A DNA stretch of 39,727 nucleotides. Source: Nitrososphaerota archaeon. Its GTDB lineage: Archaea; Thermoproteota; Nitrososphaeria; Nitrososphaerales; Nitrosopumilaceae. Under the pieces are notes generated by a model, which worked only from the letters and a program-made list of their open reading frames with translations, had not been told where the DNA came from and did not search any database. The stretch lies in assembly GCA_016201435.1 (NCBI GenBank), contig JACQCT010000021.1, positions 1 to 39,727 on the forward strand, in the 5' to 3' direction. The position numbers and the translations under genes were made by a program. Below are positions 16,077 through 23,265 of the stretch, piece by piece. Numbering within the stretch: the stretch's first letter is position 1; every line of letters begins with the position of its first letter.

Positions 16077-16691
16077 TCACCTGCATTGTACTACTTGAAT
16101 TATTGAGCTCTTTTCTATTGACTCTTTTGCGAGCAGGACTTTGACAACGACCTTGTTTTTTTCTATATTAATTGTTACATTTTCAAATATTGACTTGTAC
16201 TTGTTTACTTTCTTTCCATCATGTGTGATAACATGACCCTGAACAGTTAACAGTCCGTTATCGATTAAAGAATTAATTTTTCTATAACCTGAAGTTTGTG
16301 GTATGTTTGCGACTTCTAGAATTTCTGAAATAATTCTAGATTCGTCTAAGACAGTATTTAGGATGTTTTTCTTATCTTCATCTCCAAATGACTCTAAAAT
16401 TAATTTAGCTAGTGAAGAATCCTCTATTGCTACCCAATTTGGATCTTGCACTTTTGTTTCTTCCAACGTAACAATATTTTCTAAGAATTGTTTTTCTAAT
16501 CCTTCTGCGCCTTCTCCAAAAAATTCTCTTAAAACTGTATCTAGTTTAGTAAAATCTTCAATTGACTGTGTGAGATTTATGCCATATTTCTCAAAAAGTC
16601 GTTCTTCAACTTTTTGTAATGTCTTTTTGCCTAAATTTTCTTTAATTGTGAGATCTAGTGATTTTGCAATTAATGTGTCTAATCCTGACAT
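16077..16691 (-). CDS. NitrOD5 domain plus winged-helix protein
   Basis: 204 residues. Residues 1-75 are the NitrOD5-like domain (compare 13622-13909). Residues ~93-170 form an ArsR-like winged helix: LILESFGDEDKKNILNTVL, then EILEVANIPQTSGYRKINSL as the helix-turn-helix, and GLLTVQGHVITHDG as the wing. The last part is a beta strand pair (VTINIEKNKVVVKVLLA). This fusion of a thaumarchaeal output domain with a DNA-binding domain points to a transcription regulator whose activity depends on a partner, plausibly the membrane protein encoded seven bases downstream. It is transcribed away from the HEAT-repeat gene at 16791, and the region between contains two perfect palindromes that could be its operator. 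Confidence 0.75.
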   Translation of the reverse strand: MSGLDTLIAKSLDLTIKENLGKKTLQKVEERLFEKYGINLTQSIEDFTKLDTVLREFFGEGAEGLEKQFLENIVTLEETKVQDPNWVAIEDSSLAKLILESFGDEDKKNILNTVLDESRIISEILEVANIPQTSGYRKINSLIDNGLLTVQGHVITHDGKKVNKYKSIFENVTINIEKNKVVVKVLLAKESIEKSSIIQVVQCR

Positions 16692-16762
16692 TATGTAAAA
16701 TACTACTATAATGAGGTTAAAATCAAGGTGTATGTCTCATTATTTTATGACAAAACTTATGT

Positions 16763-16791
16763 ATAGTATACTATATTTCCAGATCTGGAAA
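16763..16791. promoter_or_regulatory. Two adjacent perfect palindromes over the HEAT-gene promoter and start
   Basis: ATAGTATACTAT (16763-16774, 12 bp) and TTTCCAGATCTGGAAA (16776-16791, 16 bp) are both perfect. The first overlaps the TATA box (TATAG...ATATT) about 25 bases before the ATG at 16791. The second ends on the A of that ATG, that is from about -15 to +1 of a leaderless transcript. A protein bound there would block initiation. The divergent neighbour encodes a winged-helix protein. Confidence 0.65.
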
Positions 16792-17297
16792 TGAGCAATA
16801 TTATACTTGATGAAGGCAAACTTCGCGATTTGCCATTCCGTCACAGATTAGACAAATGTACCTTAATTATAAAAAACGAGACAGATGAGTCTCTACGTTG
16901 GGACGCAGTGTGGCTTGCTGGAGAAATTGCAGAGTTAAATCCTGCCACTCATCTGTTTGACGAAGTAGCGGACCTCATGGTATGGGTACTCAGAAATGAT
17001 GAAAATGGGGTAGTCAAACACGAAGCATGTTATCAGATAGCTGCTAGAAATATGAGAAATAAGATCCCGGATTTAATCGAAACTGCATTAAATGATACAA
17101 GTGTGATTGCAAAACATGAGGCTATAGAGTCCCTGGGATTGATGCGTGCTTTTGATTCCAAAGATCTATTGTTAGAGGCAATGGATGATCCTGATCCTAA
17201 TGTGAAAGAAACTGCAGCGTTTGTTTTGAAAAGATTAAGTAGATTGGCAAAACTAGAAACAAAACACAAGGAATATCGACCATCAGCTATTATTTAA
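16791..17297 (+). CDS. HEAT-repeat protein resembling one half of deoxyhypusine hydroxylase
   Basis: 168 residues built of about four HEAT repeats. Two HE motifs, H77-E78 (VVKHEACYQIA) and H109-E110 (IAKHEAIESLG), lie 32 residues apart at equivalent places in successive repeats. The later repeat DPDPNVKETAAFVLKRL matches the third repeat in a half of deoxyhypusine hydroxylase (DOHH). DOHH has eight HEAT repeats in two similar halves, each giving two HE motifs to a di-iron site; this protein has the length of one half, so a homodimer could rebuild the site. Alternatives are a PBS-lyase-like scaffold HEAT protein. Archaeal IF5A is hypusinated, but a hydroxylase for it is not established as far as I know. 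Start ATG overlaps a palindromic element. Confidence 0.75.
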   Translation: MSNIILDEGKLRDLPFRHRLDKCTLIIKNETDESLRWDAVWLAGEIAELNPATHLFDEVADLMVWVLRNDENGVVKHEACYQIAARNMRNKIPDLIETALNDTSVIAKHEAIESLGLMRAFDSKDLLLEAMDDPDPNVKETAAFVLKRLSRLAKLETKHKEYRPSAII

Positions 17298-17299
17298 AC

Positions 17300-17319
17300 A
17301 AAGCCTGAAAACTGGCTTT
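17300..17319. terminator. Hairpin between convergent genes
   Basis: AAAGCC (17300-17305) and GGCTTT (17314-17319) form a 6-bp stem with an 8-base loop, between stops at 17297 and 17322. It can terminate either direction; T-runs are weak. Confidence 0.4.
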
Positions 17320-17321
17320 CC

Positions 17322-18284
17322 TTACTTTGATCTATTCATTATTTCTTTACCAGCTAATCTGTTCCTAAGCAAATAAAGTCCCAAAAATGCAATACTGACA
17401 GAAAGTATGCTTGCTATACTAACAGTTTCATGTAAAAATATGCTTGATAAAACCACTCCAAATGCAGAATTTATGGAGTATATCAAAATGGTTCTTACGG
17501 CACCTATTAATTTCAAACCTGTGATAAAGAGCGCCGTAGACATTCCAATACTTACAATTCCTATTATGGCAATAGTTGGCATATGTGCAAAATCAATTTT
17601 AAATGGAATTTGAAATGCCAATACAAGTCCCAATGCAAATAAACCTGCTACAAAGGAGGCAAGCTGAGTAATTCTTTGTGAACTTAATCTATCGCTTACA
17701 TAATTTGACATGTTTATATCAAGAGCCCAAAAAAATCCAGCTAAAAGAAGTAGCATGTCACCAAAAACAAGTTTTGACATGGTAATCCCGTTTGTATAAA
17801 AGTCATAGCCAATAGGTAAAACAACCATTCCTATTACTATCATTGAAAAAGGAATTCGCTCTATTTTTTGTAGTCTTTCGCGGAAAATTACAAGCGCAAG
17901 CAAAATTGAGAACATTATTTCACCATTATTAAGAACTGATGCATTTATGGCAGTAGAGTCACGCAATCCAAAAAAGTAGGTAATTAATGCTGAACTTTCC
18001 GCTATTCCAATTAATGTTAGAAATAGTAAATCTTTTTTTCTGATTTTTTTAATTGAACCACTTTTTCTAGTAAATGAAGAAAAAAACAACCCATTGATGA
18101 TAAAAATAAAGAATGACACTGTAATAGGATTTAATTCAGTAGTGATCTGGTCAGTTGGTACTAACAACGCTTTTGAAAGAATTTGTCTGAGGGCTTCTAA
18201 TGTAGCAGCAATAATCACCACTAGATATCCCAAAGTCGTAGGAGATGTTAGTTTAATTTTCCCCATGTTTGGTGTTATTCCCAT
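17322..18284 (-). CDS. EamA/DMT-superfamily transporter
   Basis: 320 residues with ten predicted membrane helices in two five-helix halves, the EamA (drug/metabolite transporter) plan. The first half contains EALRQILSKALL and a helix-5 region ending 'NNGEIMFSILLALVIFRERL', and the second half ends 'INSAFGVVLSSIFLHETVS', the repeated 'P/G-x-x-x-x-L-x-x-x-x-E' pattern at the end of helix 4 and the start of helix 5 in each half. It likely exports or imports a small metabolite; the substrate is unknown. The ATG at 18284 has a TATA-like GGTTTAAGATTATT centred about 27 bases upstream; a second in-frame ATG lies six codons in. It ends convergently with the HEAT-repeat gene. Confidence 0.85.
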   Translation of the reverse strand: MGITPNMGKIKLTSPTTLGYLVVIIAATLEALRQILSKALLVPTDQITTELNPITVSFFIFIINGLFFSSFTRKSGSIKKIRKKDLLFLTLIGIAESSALITYFFGLRDSTAINASVLNNGEIMFSILLALVIFRERLQKIERIPFSMIVIGMVVLPIGYDFYTNGITMSKLVFGDMLLLLAGFFWALDINMSNYVSDRLSSQRITQLASFVAGLFALGLVLAFQIPFKIDFAHMPTIAIIGIVSIGMSTALFITGLKLIGAVRTILIYSINSAFGVVLSSIFLHETVSIASILSVSIAFLGLYLLRNRLAGKEIMNRSK

Positions 18285-18344
18285 ATTCGGAAATCACGTC
18301 TGAGGTTAATAATCTTAAACCAAATCCTATTCACGTAATATGTC

Positions 18345-18361
18345 AAAAAATGTCATTTTTT
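18345..18361. promoter_or_regulatory. 17-bp palindrome upstream of the transporter gene
   Basis: AAAAAATG-T-CATTTTTT is symmetric about the central T. It lies about 60 bases before the transporter start (18284) and 160 bases before the gene at 18520. Part of it repeats directly as TGTCA. It is a possible operator, but the A/T-rich arms make chance occurrence likely. Confidence 0.3.
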
Positions 18362-18487
18362 ATGGTTTATTGGATTTTACAGACTATGAGCCAAAAAACA
18401 AGATACCTAATGGCGTATGACATAAAACTTTGATTAAACACTCCTAATGGCTTTAGCTGTGTGTGATTTTCTGATACTTACAGATTG

Positions 18488-18494
18488 TTATATC
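18488..18494 (+). promoter_or_regulatory. TATA box for the 100-residue membrane protein gene
   Basis: TTATATC is centred about 29 bases before the TTG at 18520, the usual spacing for a leaderless transcript. Confidence 0.45.
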
Positions 18495-18519
18495 AAAAAC
18501 AAATCCTCTTGATTTTAAA

Positions 18520-18822
18520 TTGAGCAAAATCATTTCAAGACGTCGCCATATTGGTGTAATCGGTCTTATCATCAGCATAGCTGCAATAATATCGATTTTT
18601 GCCTATTTTTCTTTCTATTCTGATATGAATATGGGACTTGTTGGGAATATTACAATACCAAATACTCATGGTTTGACAAATCATTCAACTGATGGAAATA
18701 ATTCTGCATTAAATTTAGATGACAACACTTCATCGATATTAGTCGCAGCGTGGATTGGATTGATGATCTTAGGAAGTTATCTACTTTTTCACATTCACTT
18801 TAAGGTTTTACCAAAGGAGTAG
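18520..18822 (+). CDS. Small two-helix membrane protein, unknown function
   Basis: 100 residues starting at TTG. Membrane helices lie at about 11-33 and 73-92, separated by an Asn/Ser/Thr/Asp-rich loop of about 40 residues that is probably outside the cell. The C-terminus is short and basic. The family is not recognised. A TATA box about 29 bases before the TTG supports the start. The next gene, a Cys/His-rich miniprotein, starts 17 bases later, and a GGAG lies at the end of this gene, so the two may be co-expressed. Confidence 0.6.
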   Translation: MSKIISRRRHIGVIGLIISIAAIISIFAYFSFYSDMNMGLVGNITIPNTHGLTNHSTDGNNSALNLDDNTSSILVAAWIGLMILGSYLLFHIHFKVLPKE

Positions 18823-18839
18823 ATGTTTTGTTTATAGCT

Positions 18840-18938
18840 ATGGAGTGTAAAGATAGGAAACATCAGGAGTGTTTAACCATTCCATGTGACTGTCATTGTC
18901 ATAAACTACATATGATTTATGAGAAAATGACAAATTAA
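18840..18938 (+). CDS. 32-residue Cys/His-rich miniprotein
   Basis: A short ORF encoding nine potential metal ligands in 32 residues: C3, H8, C11, C16, C18, H19, C20, H21 and H24. The core reads IPCDCHCHKLH. Such density is far above chance and fits a metal-binding knuckle. It follows the small membrane-protein gene by 17 bases. No family can be assigned; zinc or copper binding is possible. It resembles in style the miniproteins at 8973 and 24667, which supports a real gene. Confidence 0.55.
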   Translation: MECKDRKHQECLTIPCDCHCHKLHMIYEKMTN

Positions 18939-18987
18939 TTTGCATCAATGATAATTAATAAAATTTTAAATTATTACATAATCTAAT

Positions 18988-19323
18988 TTATGAAAATTTT
19001 AGCGTTGATTTTTCAAGTTCTAATACAGGAACGTATAATGACATTCCATCACTACCAATTTTATCAACAAAGATAAATTCTCCAGTTAGTCTCTTTAACT
19101 CAATAAACTTTTTACTGGGTTTTTCCTTTACTATGATATAGTGAACTGTATTGCTTCCTACCCCGCCAGTTTGGATGAACACTATCTCTTGATTATTGTA
19201 ATTAATATGATATAGTAATGGAATTGCGCCTAAGATTGACTGTGAGGAGTATAAAATCACTTTTAGAAGATCATCATAAGTTTTGTACCTGAGATATGTA
19301 GTATTGGAATCAACTTGTGACAT
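18988..19323 (-). CDS. Uncharacterised 111-residue protein
   Basis: 111 residues with a mixed alpha/beta look: helix YKTYDDLLKVILYSSQSILG, then strands (IPLLYHINY, QEIVFIQTGG, VHYIIVKE) and a closing strand SLYVPVLELEKSTLKF. No membrane helix, zinc motif or catalytic signature is recognised. A TATA-like GGATTAATATG is centred about 28 bases before the ATG, which supports a leaderless gene. It may be a thaumarchaeal-specific protein; function unknown. Confidence 0.6.
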   Translation of the reverse strand: MSQVDSNTTYLRYKTYDDLLKVILYSSQSILGAIPLLYHINYNNQEIVFIQTGGVGSNTVHYIIVKEKPSKKFIELKRLTGEFIFVDKIGSDGMSLYVPVLELEKSTLKFS

Positions 19324-19384
19324 GTTTTGTTTTAGTTTTATTGTGACATATTAATCCTGAGCAAATCCGCAAATTATTCTTACT

Positions 19385-19514
19385 ATGAGTCAAGAATCAT
19401 CATGTCTACTATCAAAAGAAAACGGATATGTTTTACATATCATTGGCCAATCCAAATTACATCTACAATGTTGTCGCTCCAGATGAATCATATGAAATAA
19501 TTGTCTTGGCATAA
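19385..19514 (+). pseudogene. Possible small gene broken by a one-base frameshift
   Basis: An ATG at 19385 opens a frame that would soon lose protein character and stop at TGA near 19486. The +1 frame from about residue 6 onward reads as a good protein (HVYYQKKTD, then FYISLANPNYIYNVVAPDE and YEIIVLA) and ends at TAA 19512-19514. Joining the two with a one-base shift around 19399-19402 (TCATCATG) gives a ~42-residue protein. A single-base sequencing error or a real mutation would explain it. The alternative is a 28-residue ORF from ATG 19428, or no gene. Evidence is the protein-like sequence only. Confidence 0.3.
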
Positions 19515-19527
19515 CTTTGGTGTCAAT

Positions 19528-19893
19528 TCAAGCTTCAGCACAAGATTGAATGACTTTGATAAGTTCATTGAGCTGAACCGGTTTTTTTAAGCATGAATAC
19601 ACACCTCTATTTTCTAACTCTTTCATCTTAGCTTCAGTAATAGCGTATGCCGTCAATACAATTATTTTCTGTTCTTTTAACTTTCCCTTTTCTTCAAGAG
19701 ATTCTATAATGTCATACCCACTAAATTCTGGCATAGCTAAATCCAATAATGCTACATCATAGTTCTTAGCTAAAATTTGGTTCAGTCCGTCCTTTCCATT
19801 ATTAGCAACCATACAATCATATCCCTTTAGTCTTACGTATTGAGCAATCATATTTGATATGTCATCATTATCTTCAATCAACAAAAGCTTCAT
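19528..19893 (-). CDS. Single-domain response regulator (CheY-like receiver)
   Basis: 121 residues, one receiver domain and no output domain. The acidic pocket is E7-D8, the phospho-acceptor is D51 in LLDLAMPEFSG, the conserved Thr is in VLTAYA, and the Lys is in LKKP near the end. It should take phosphate from the histidine kinase encoded just upstream (19971-21473, same strand, 77-base gap) and act by protein contact, as in CheY or Spo0F. It is a close paralogue of the receiver at 21659 on the other side of the kinase gene; both carry the unusual DLAMPEF around the aspartate. Confidence 0.9.
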   Translation of the reverse strand: MKLLLIEDNDDISNMIAQYVRLKGYDCMVANNGKDGLNQILAKNYDVALLDLAMPEFSGYDIIESLEEKGKLKEQKIIVLTAYAITEAKMKELENRGVYSCLKKPVQLNELIKVIQSCAEA

Positions 19894-19970
19894 GTAACTA
19901 ACTCACTGTCTACTAATAAAAAAGATTATCTTAGTTATCCAATTGTTGTAAAACCAATTTTCTAAGCCAA

Positions 19971-21473
19971 TCAATTCTTCCAAAATACTTCTACGGGAAT
20001 GCTAAAATAAAAGATCGTACTTTTTCCAGATTCGCTTTCAAACTTTATCTCTCCTCCTAAACCTTCAATTATTCCTTTACAGATTACCAGTCCAAGGCCT
20101 GTTCCAGAATGTTTTCTTCTATGTGAAGCATCAACTTGGTAGAATTTTTTAAACATATTAAATTGAGCGTCCTTTGGAATGCCAATACCATTATCCTTTA
20201 TGTAAAAGACAATTTTGCTATCTTCACTCCTTGCACCAATCTCGATCATTCCATCATTTTTAGATGTAAAGTCTATTGCGTTCTGAATTAGATTATCTAT
20301 TACTTGTCGAACTCTATTTTTATCACTCCATAGGCTCAAATTTTCTTGTGTTGAATTTACAAACTTGATTTGATTTTCTTTCATAACTTGAGAATAATCA
20401 TTGTATGCCTCATTCATCAATTTTGTCACCTCAAATTTCTGTTTATCAAAGTTCATTTGACCAACTTCCAGTCTCTGGGCTAGCATTACATCCCCAATTA
20501 GCCGCTCCAATCTTAGAGCATTTTGATGGATTTTATCAATTGAATCTAATTGAATTTGATTAAGATTACCAAGTAATGCAGGTTCTTTCAGCATTTCGCA
20601 GTGGCCCATTATTGGAGCAAGTGGTGTTTTCAGTTCATGCGTCATCATGGAGGCAAATTCATCCTTTAATTTCTCCATATTTTTAATCTCAGTAAATTGT
20701 AATTTCATTATTGCGTCTTTTTCTAGTTTATTTCTTGTTTCGTAAATTTCTGAAATGTCTTTGATAATAGCAGTACAACCAATCACGTTGCCTTTTTCAT
20801 CATAAAGATTGTTTACAGTAAAAAGTGTAGGAAAAGTACTTCCATCTTTGGTCCTGAGCCAAATTTCAATGTTTTTAAAAATTCCCGTCATCTTCCATGT
20901 TTCAAATGAATGTGTCAGGGCTTGAACATCCTTAGGTGCTGTGTATTTGTTATAATGCGTCCCAATAACTTCCTCCACCGTATATCCCAAGCGTTCTGCG
21001 TATGACTTGTTACAGTCTGCGATAATTCCATCTAAACTGACTGTTCGATATAGACCCGGGGTTCTATCATAGAAGTTTTTGTATTTTGCCGCTGCTGCAG
21101 ATTGAAGTTCCTCACCTTTCCTAAGTGCATTTACCATAGACTTGAAGGAAATAGCAAGGTCACGAACTTCGTCAGTTCCTTTTGGAGATATTTTGACATT
21201 CAGATCTCCTCTTACAATTTTATCTGCGGCGTCTCGCAGTTTTCTTACTGGATTTGTAATAAATCGGATTACAAAAAAAATCAGACTACCTGTCATGACT
21301 ATAAAGATGAAAATGTCAAGGTAGATTATTTGTGGACTGTTCTTGATCAATTTTTCCGTTTCTTCCGTAAGTGTATCCACTTTATTCAATTGAACCAATA
21401 AAACATAACCGATAGCTGCCACAATGTAAGCAAACGATAATAATACAATGACAATTTGTAGACCTATTCTCAT
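19971..21473 (-). CDS. Membrane sensor histidine kinase (HAMP-PAS-HisKA-HATPase)
   Basis: 500 residues. Two membrane helices (about 5-27 and 50-72) bracket a very short external loop of ~22 residues, so it may sense the membrane or an internal signal rather than an outside ligand. HAMP follows (73-120, with NPVRKLRDAADKI), then a PAS domain (about 130-245) with a PAC-like end 'TAIIKDISE'. HisKA has the phospho-acceptor H279 in MMTHELKTPL, and the ATPase domain has the N box 'DNLIQNAIDF', G1 'DNGIGIP' and G2 'GTGLGLVICKGI'. It lies between two single-domain receivers on the same strand, which are the likely phosphate acceptors. The ligand is unknown. No DNA-binding output is encoded beside it. 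Confidence 0.93.
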   Translation of the reverse strand: MRIGLQIVIVLLSFAYIVAAIGYVLLVQLNKVDTLTEETEKLIKNSPQIIYLDIFIFIVMTGSLIFFVIRFITNPVRKLRDAADKIVRGDLNVKISPKGTDEVRDLAISFKSMVNALRKGEELQSAAAAKYKNFYDRTPGLYRTVSLDGIIADCNKSYAERLGYTVEEVIGTHYNKYTAPKDVQALTHSFETWKMTGIFKNIEIWLRTKDGSTFPTLFTVNNLYDEKGNVIGCTAIIKDISEIYETRNKLEKDAIMKLQFTEIKNMEKLKDEFASMMTHELKTPLAPIMGHCEMLKEPALLGNLNQIQLDSIDKIHQNALRLERLIGDVMLAQRLEVGQMNFDKQKFEVTKLMNEAYNDYSQVMKENQIKFVNSTQENLSLWSDKNRVRQVIDNLIQNAIDFTSKNDGMIEIGARSEDSKIVFYIKDNGIGIPKDAQFNMFKKFYQVDASHRRKHSGTGLGLVICKGIIEGLGGEIKFESESGKSTIFYFSIPVEVFWKN

Positions 21474-21658
21474 TTCATACCACCAAAATAATTATTCGAT
21501 TAGATGGTTCATGTAATTTATGTACCACTTTATTCACATCTGAAGGAAGGTTTTTTTCCTAAATAGAAGTAAGATGTATTAATAAATACAGACTTGCCTA
21601 GAAATCACATTGAAAGACTAGGCTTTAGTTATATCTTCTAATCATATTTCAAATTTTA

Positions 21659-22024
21659 TTATACGACTATCTTTAGTGATTCTAGAGTTTTCATAAGAGT
21701 ATCTAGTTTGAAAGGTTTATGTACCACCTCACAAATTCCGTGACGAGTACCCTTGAGTGTAACATCCCCTAGTGGCATTGCGGTCAACACGATTATTTTT
21801 TGTTGTTCGATTTTTCCTTTTTGATTGAGTGAATCCAGAAAATCTTTTCCTGTAAACTCTGGCATAGCCAAGTCTAATACGATGGCATCAAATTTGTGAT
21901 GGAGGCATAACCACAGTCCCTCTTTTCCACTGTTTGTGACTGTACAATCATGCCCTTTCAGTTTGAAATACTGTGAGAGTAATTCAGTGATGCTATTGTT
22001 ATCATCGACCACAAGTATTTTCAT
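21659..22024 (-). CDS. Single-domain response regulator (CheY-like receiver), second copy
   Basis: 121 residues, a receiver with D7-D8 in the acidic pocket, phospho-acceptor D51 in VLDLAMPEFTG, Thr in VLTAMP and Lys in VHKPF. No output domain. It is similar in length and sequence to the receiver at 19528 and sits 185 bases upstream of the histidine kinase, on the same strand. The two receivers could compete for, or relay, phosphate from the kinase between them, or one may serve a different kinase. Confidence 0.9.
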   Translation of the reverse strand: MKILVVDDNNSITELLSQYFKLKGHDCTVTNSGKEGLWLCLHHKFDAIVLDLAMPEFTGKDFLDSLNQKGKIEQQKIIVLTAMPLGDVTLKGTRHGICEVVHKPFKLDTLMKTLESLKIVV

Positions 22025-22247
22025 CGATTAATATGCAGTTTTTGTAATATATACACAATAGTATGTAACACCTTCGAAAATACAACGATCCAGAAAGAAA
22101 CATGAATAAATTTGCACGTGATTTTATTGACGCATATAACAAAATCACGGACATCTCATGAATCCATTAAATTAACCTCTGACCCAAAAATTTGTTAGGT
22201 ATTATCATAATTACCTGTTATTCTATATGAGAACTAACGATTAGAGG

Positions 22248-22862
22248 ATGTTGACAAAAACAAAAAACCTAAAAATTACAACCAAGCCAATTCATGAAAT
22301 TTATTTAACTAAAGTGATCTCTAAAAAAACAACAAAATTAAACGAACAACTTCAATCAATTGCCAATAAAAAAGTGGCAAAAACAAGACGACGGCGAGGA
22401 TACAACTGGGAAGATACTTTGGTTAAAAGATTTAATGCAGTAGAGGGCTGGAAAGCATTTCGATTAGGCTCGCCAAGTGTAGCTTTGCCAGACATATTGG
22501 CAGTAAGTACAAACGCAAATACTATTTTTACCATAGAAGCAAAATCTGGAACTGGAACAACACTTCCTGTTCCATATGACCAAATAATACGATGCTTAAA
22601 ATGGATTAATACGTTTGAACTCTATAAAACAAGAAAAATGATTCTTGCATTCAAATTTCTTTCCAAAAAAAGAATAGGAACTGGAATATACGAGCACAGA
22701 CAACTTAGAGAGTTTTACAAAGTATGGGATGAATCAAATCCAATAACTGATTGTGTTTGCACATATGAAGGAAAAACATATGCTCTTATCAATGGAAAAA
22801 GGCAGAAGCTTGAACTTGAAAACTATCAAATGCCATTTAAATCAAAACATTTGATATTATAA
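22248..22862 (+). CDS. hjc: Holliday-junction-resolvase-like nuclease (Hjc family)
   Basis: 204 residues with a PD-(D/E)XK nuclease core: E55 in GYNWEDTLVKRF, D82 in LPDILAV and E97-A-K99 in FTIEAKSG, the order and spacing of archaeal Hjc resolvases, which cut four-way DNA junctions in recombination and repair. It is longer than typical Hjc (~120-140): there is a basic N-terminal extension of about 45 residues and a C-terminal segment of about 80 (GIYEHRQLREF and on). These may bind DNA or partners. A small ORF that could be a leader peptide lies upstream (see rejected list). The Hjc assignment is by motif; a related resolvase-like nuclease of another role is possible. Confidence 0.75.
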   Translation: MLTKTKNLKITTKPIHEIYLTKVISKKTTKLNEQLQSIANKKVAKTRRRRGYNWEDTLVKRFNAVEGWKAFRLGSPSVALPDILAVSTNANTIFTIEAKSGTGTTLPVPYDQIIRCLKWINTFELYKTRKMILAFKFLSKKRIGTGIYEHRQLREFYKVWDESNPITDCVCTYEGKTYALINGKRQKLELENYQMPFKSKHLIL

Positions 22863-22905
22863 AATATCGAATACTTCTTTAATGACTATTTGCCTCATTT
22901 AACAT

Positions 22906-23265
22906 ATGAGTTTTGAGAACTTTGTTGATGAAAGGAGTCTAATAAGCCATGATGCGTTTGGTAATAAGGAAATTAAGATTAAACTACTAGAGGTAGAAGA
23001 TGACACACCAGATCATGTATGGAGATTTGGTGTAAGAGTTAAAGTAAAAAAAATCCTTCTTACTATAAAGCACATTCAGACTCAACAGGTCGAAGAAGGT
23101 GAATTTGATCTAAATGCCATTGAAAAAGAGATGAAAGAGAAAAGACACTATAGTTCAACAAACAGGTGGATACAAACGACAGATGTCAAAAATGGCTACA
23201 TATTAAATACAAGACATTCTCCTTTGCTCAGTGATGCAGTAGCGCTAGACTACATTGTAATCTAA
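22906..23265 (+). CDS. Conserved-looking hypothetical protein, 119 residues
   Basis: 119 residues, acidic N-terminus, then a beta-rich middle (EIKIKLLEVED, VWRFGVRVKVKK, LLTIKHIQTQQ), a short charged helix (LNAIEKEMKEKRH) and a closing strand ending ALDYIVI. No family recognised. It follows the Hjc-like gene by 43 bases in the same direction and its last bases overlap the end of the opposite-strand flavin reductase gene by 4 bases. It may be expressed with the nuclease; the sequence itself gives no function. Confidence 0.6.
   Translation: MSFENFVDERSLISHDAFGNKEIKIKLLEVEDDTPDHVWRFGVRVKVKKILLTIKHIQTQQVEEGEFDLNAIEKEMKEKRHYSSTNRWIQTTDVKNGYILNTRHSPLLSDAVALDYIVI

Noticed and set aside
22102-22161. 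19-residue ORF upstream of the Hjc-like gene, open further upstream in frame (RKYNDPERN then NKFARDFIDAYN)
   Set aside because: It looks protein-like but is too short, lacks a firm start and promoter spacing, and may be a remnant or chance. A frame change downstream does not restore a convincing protein.
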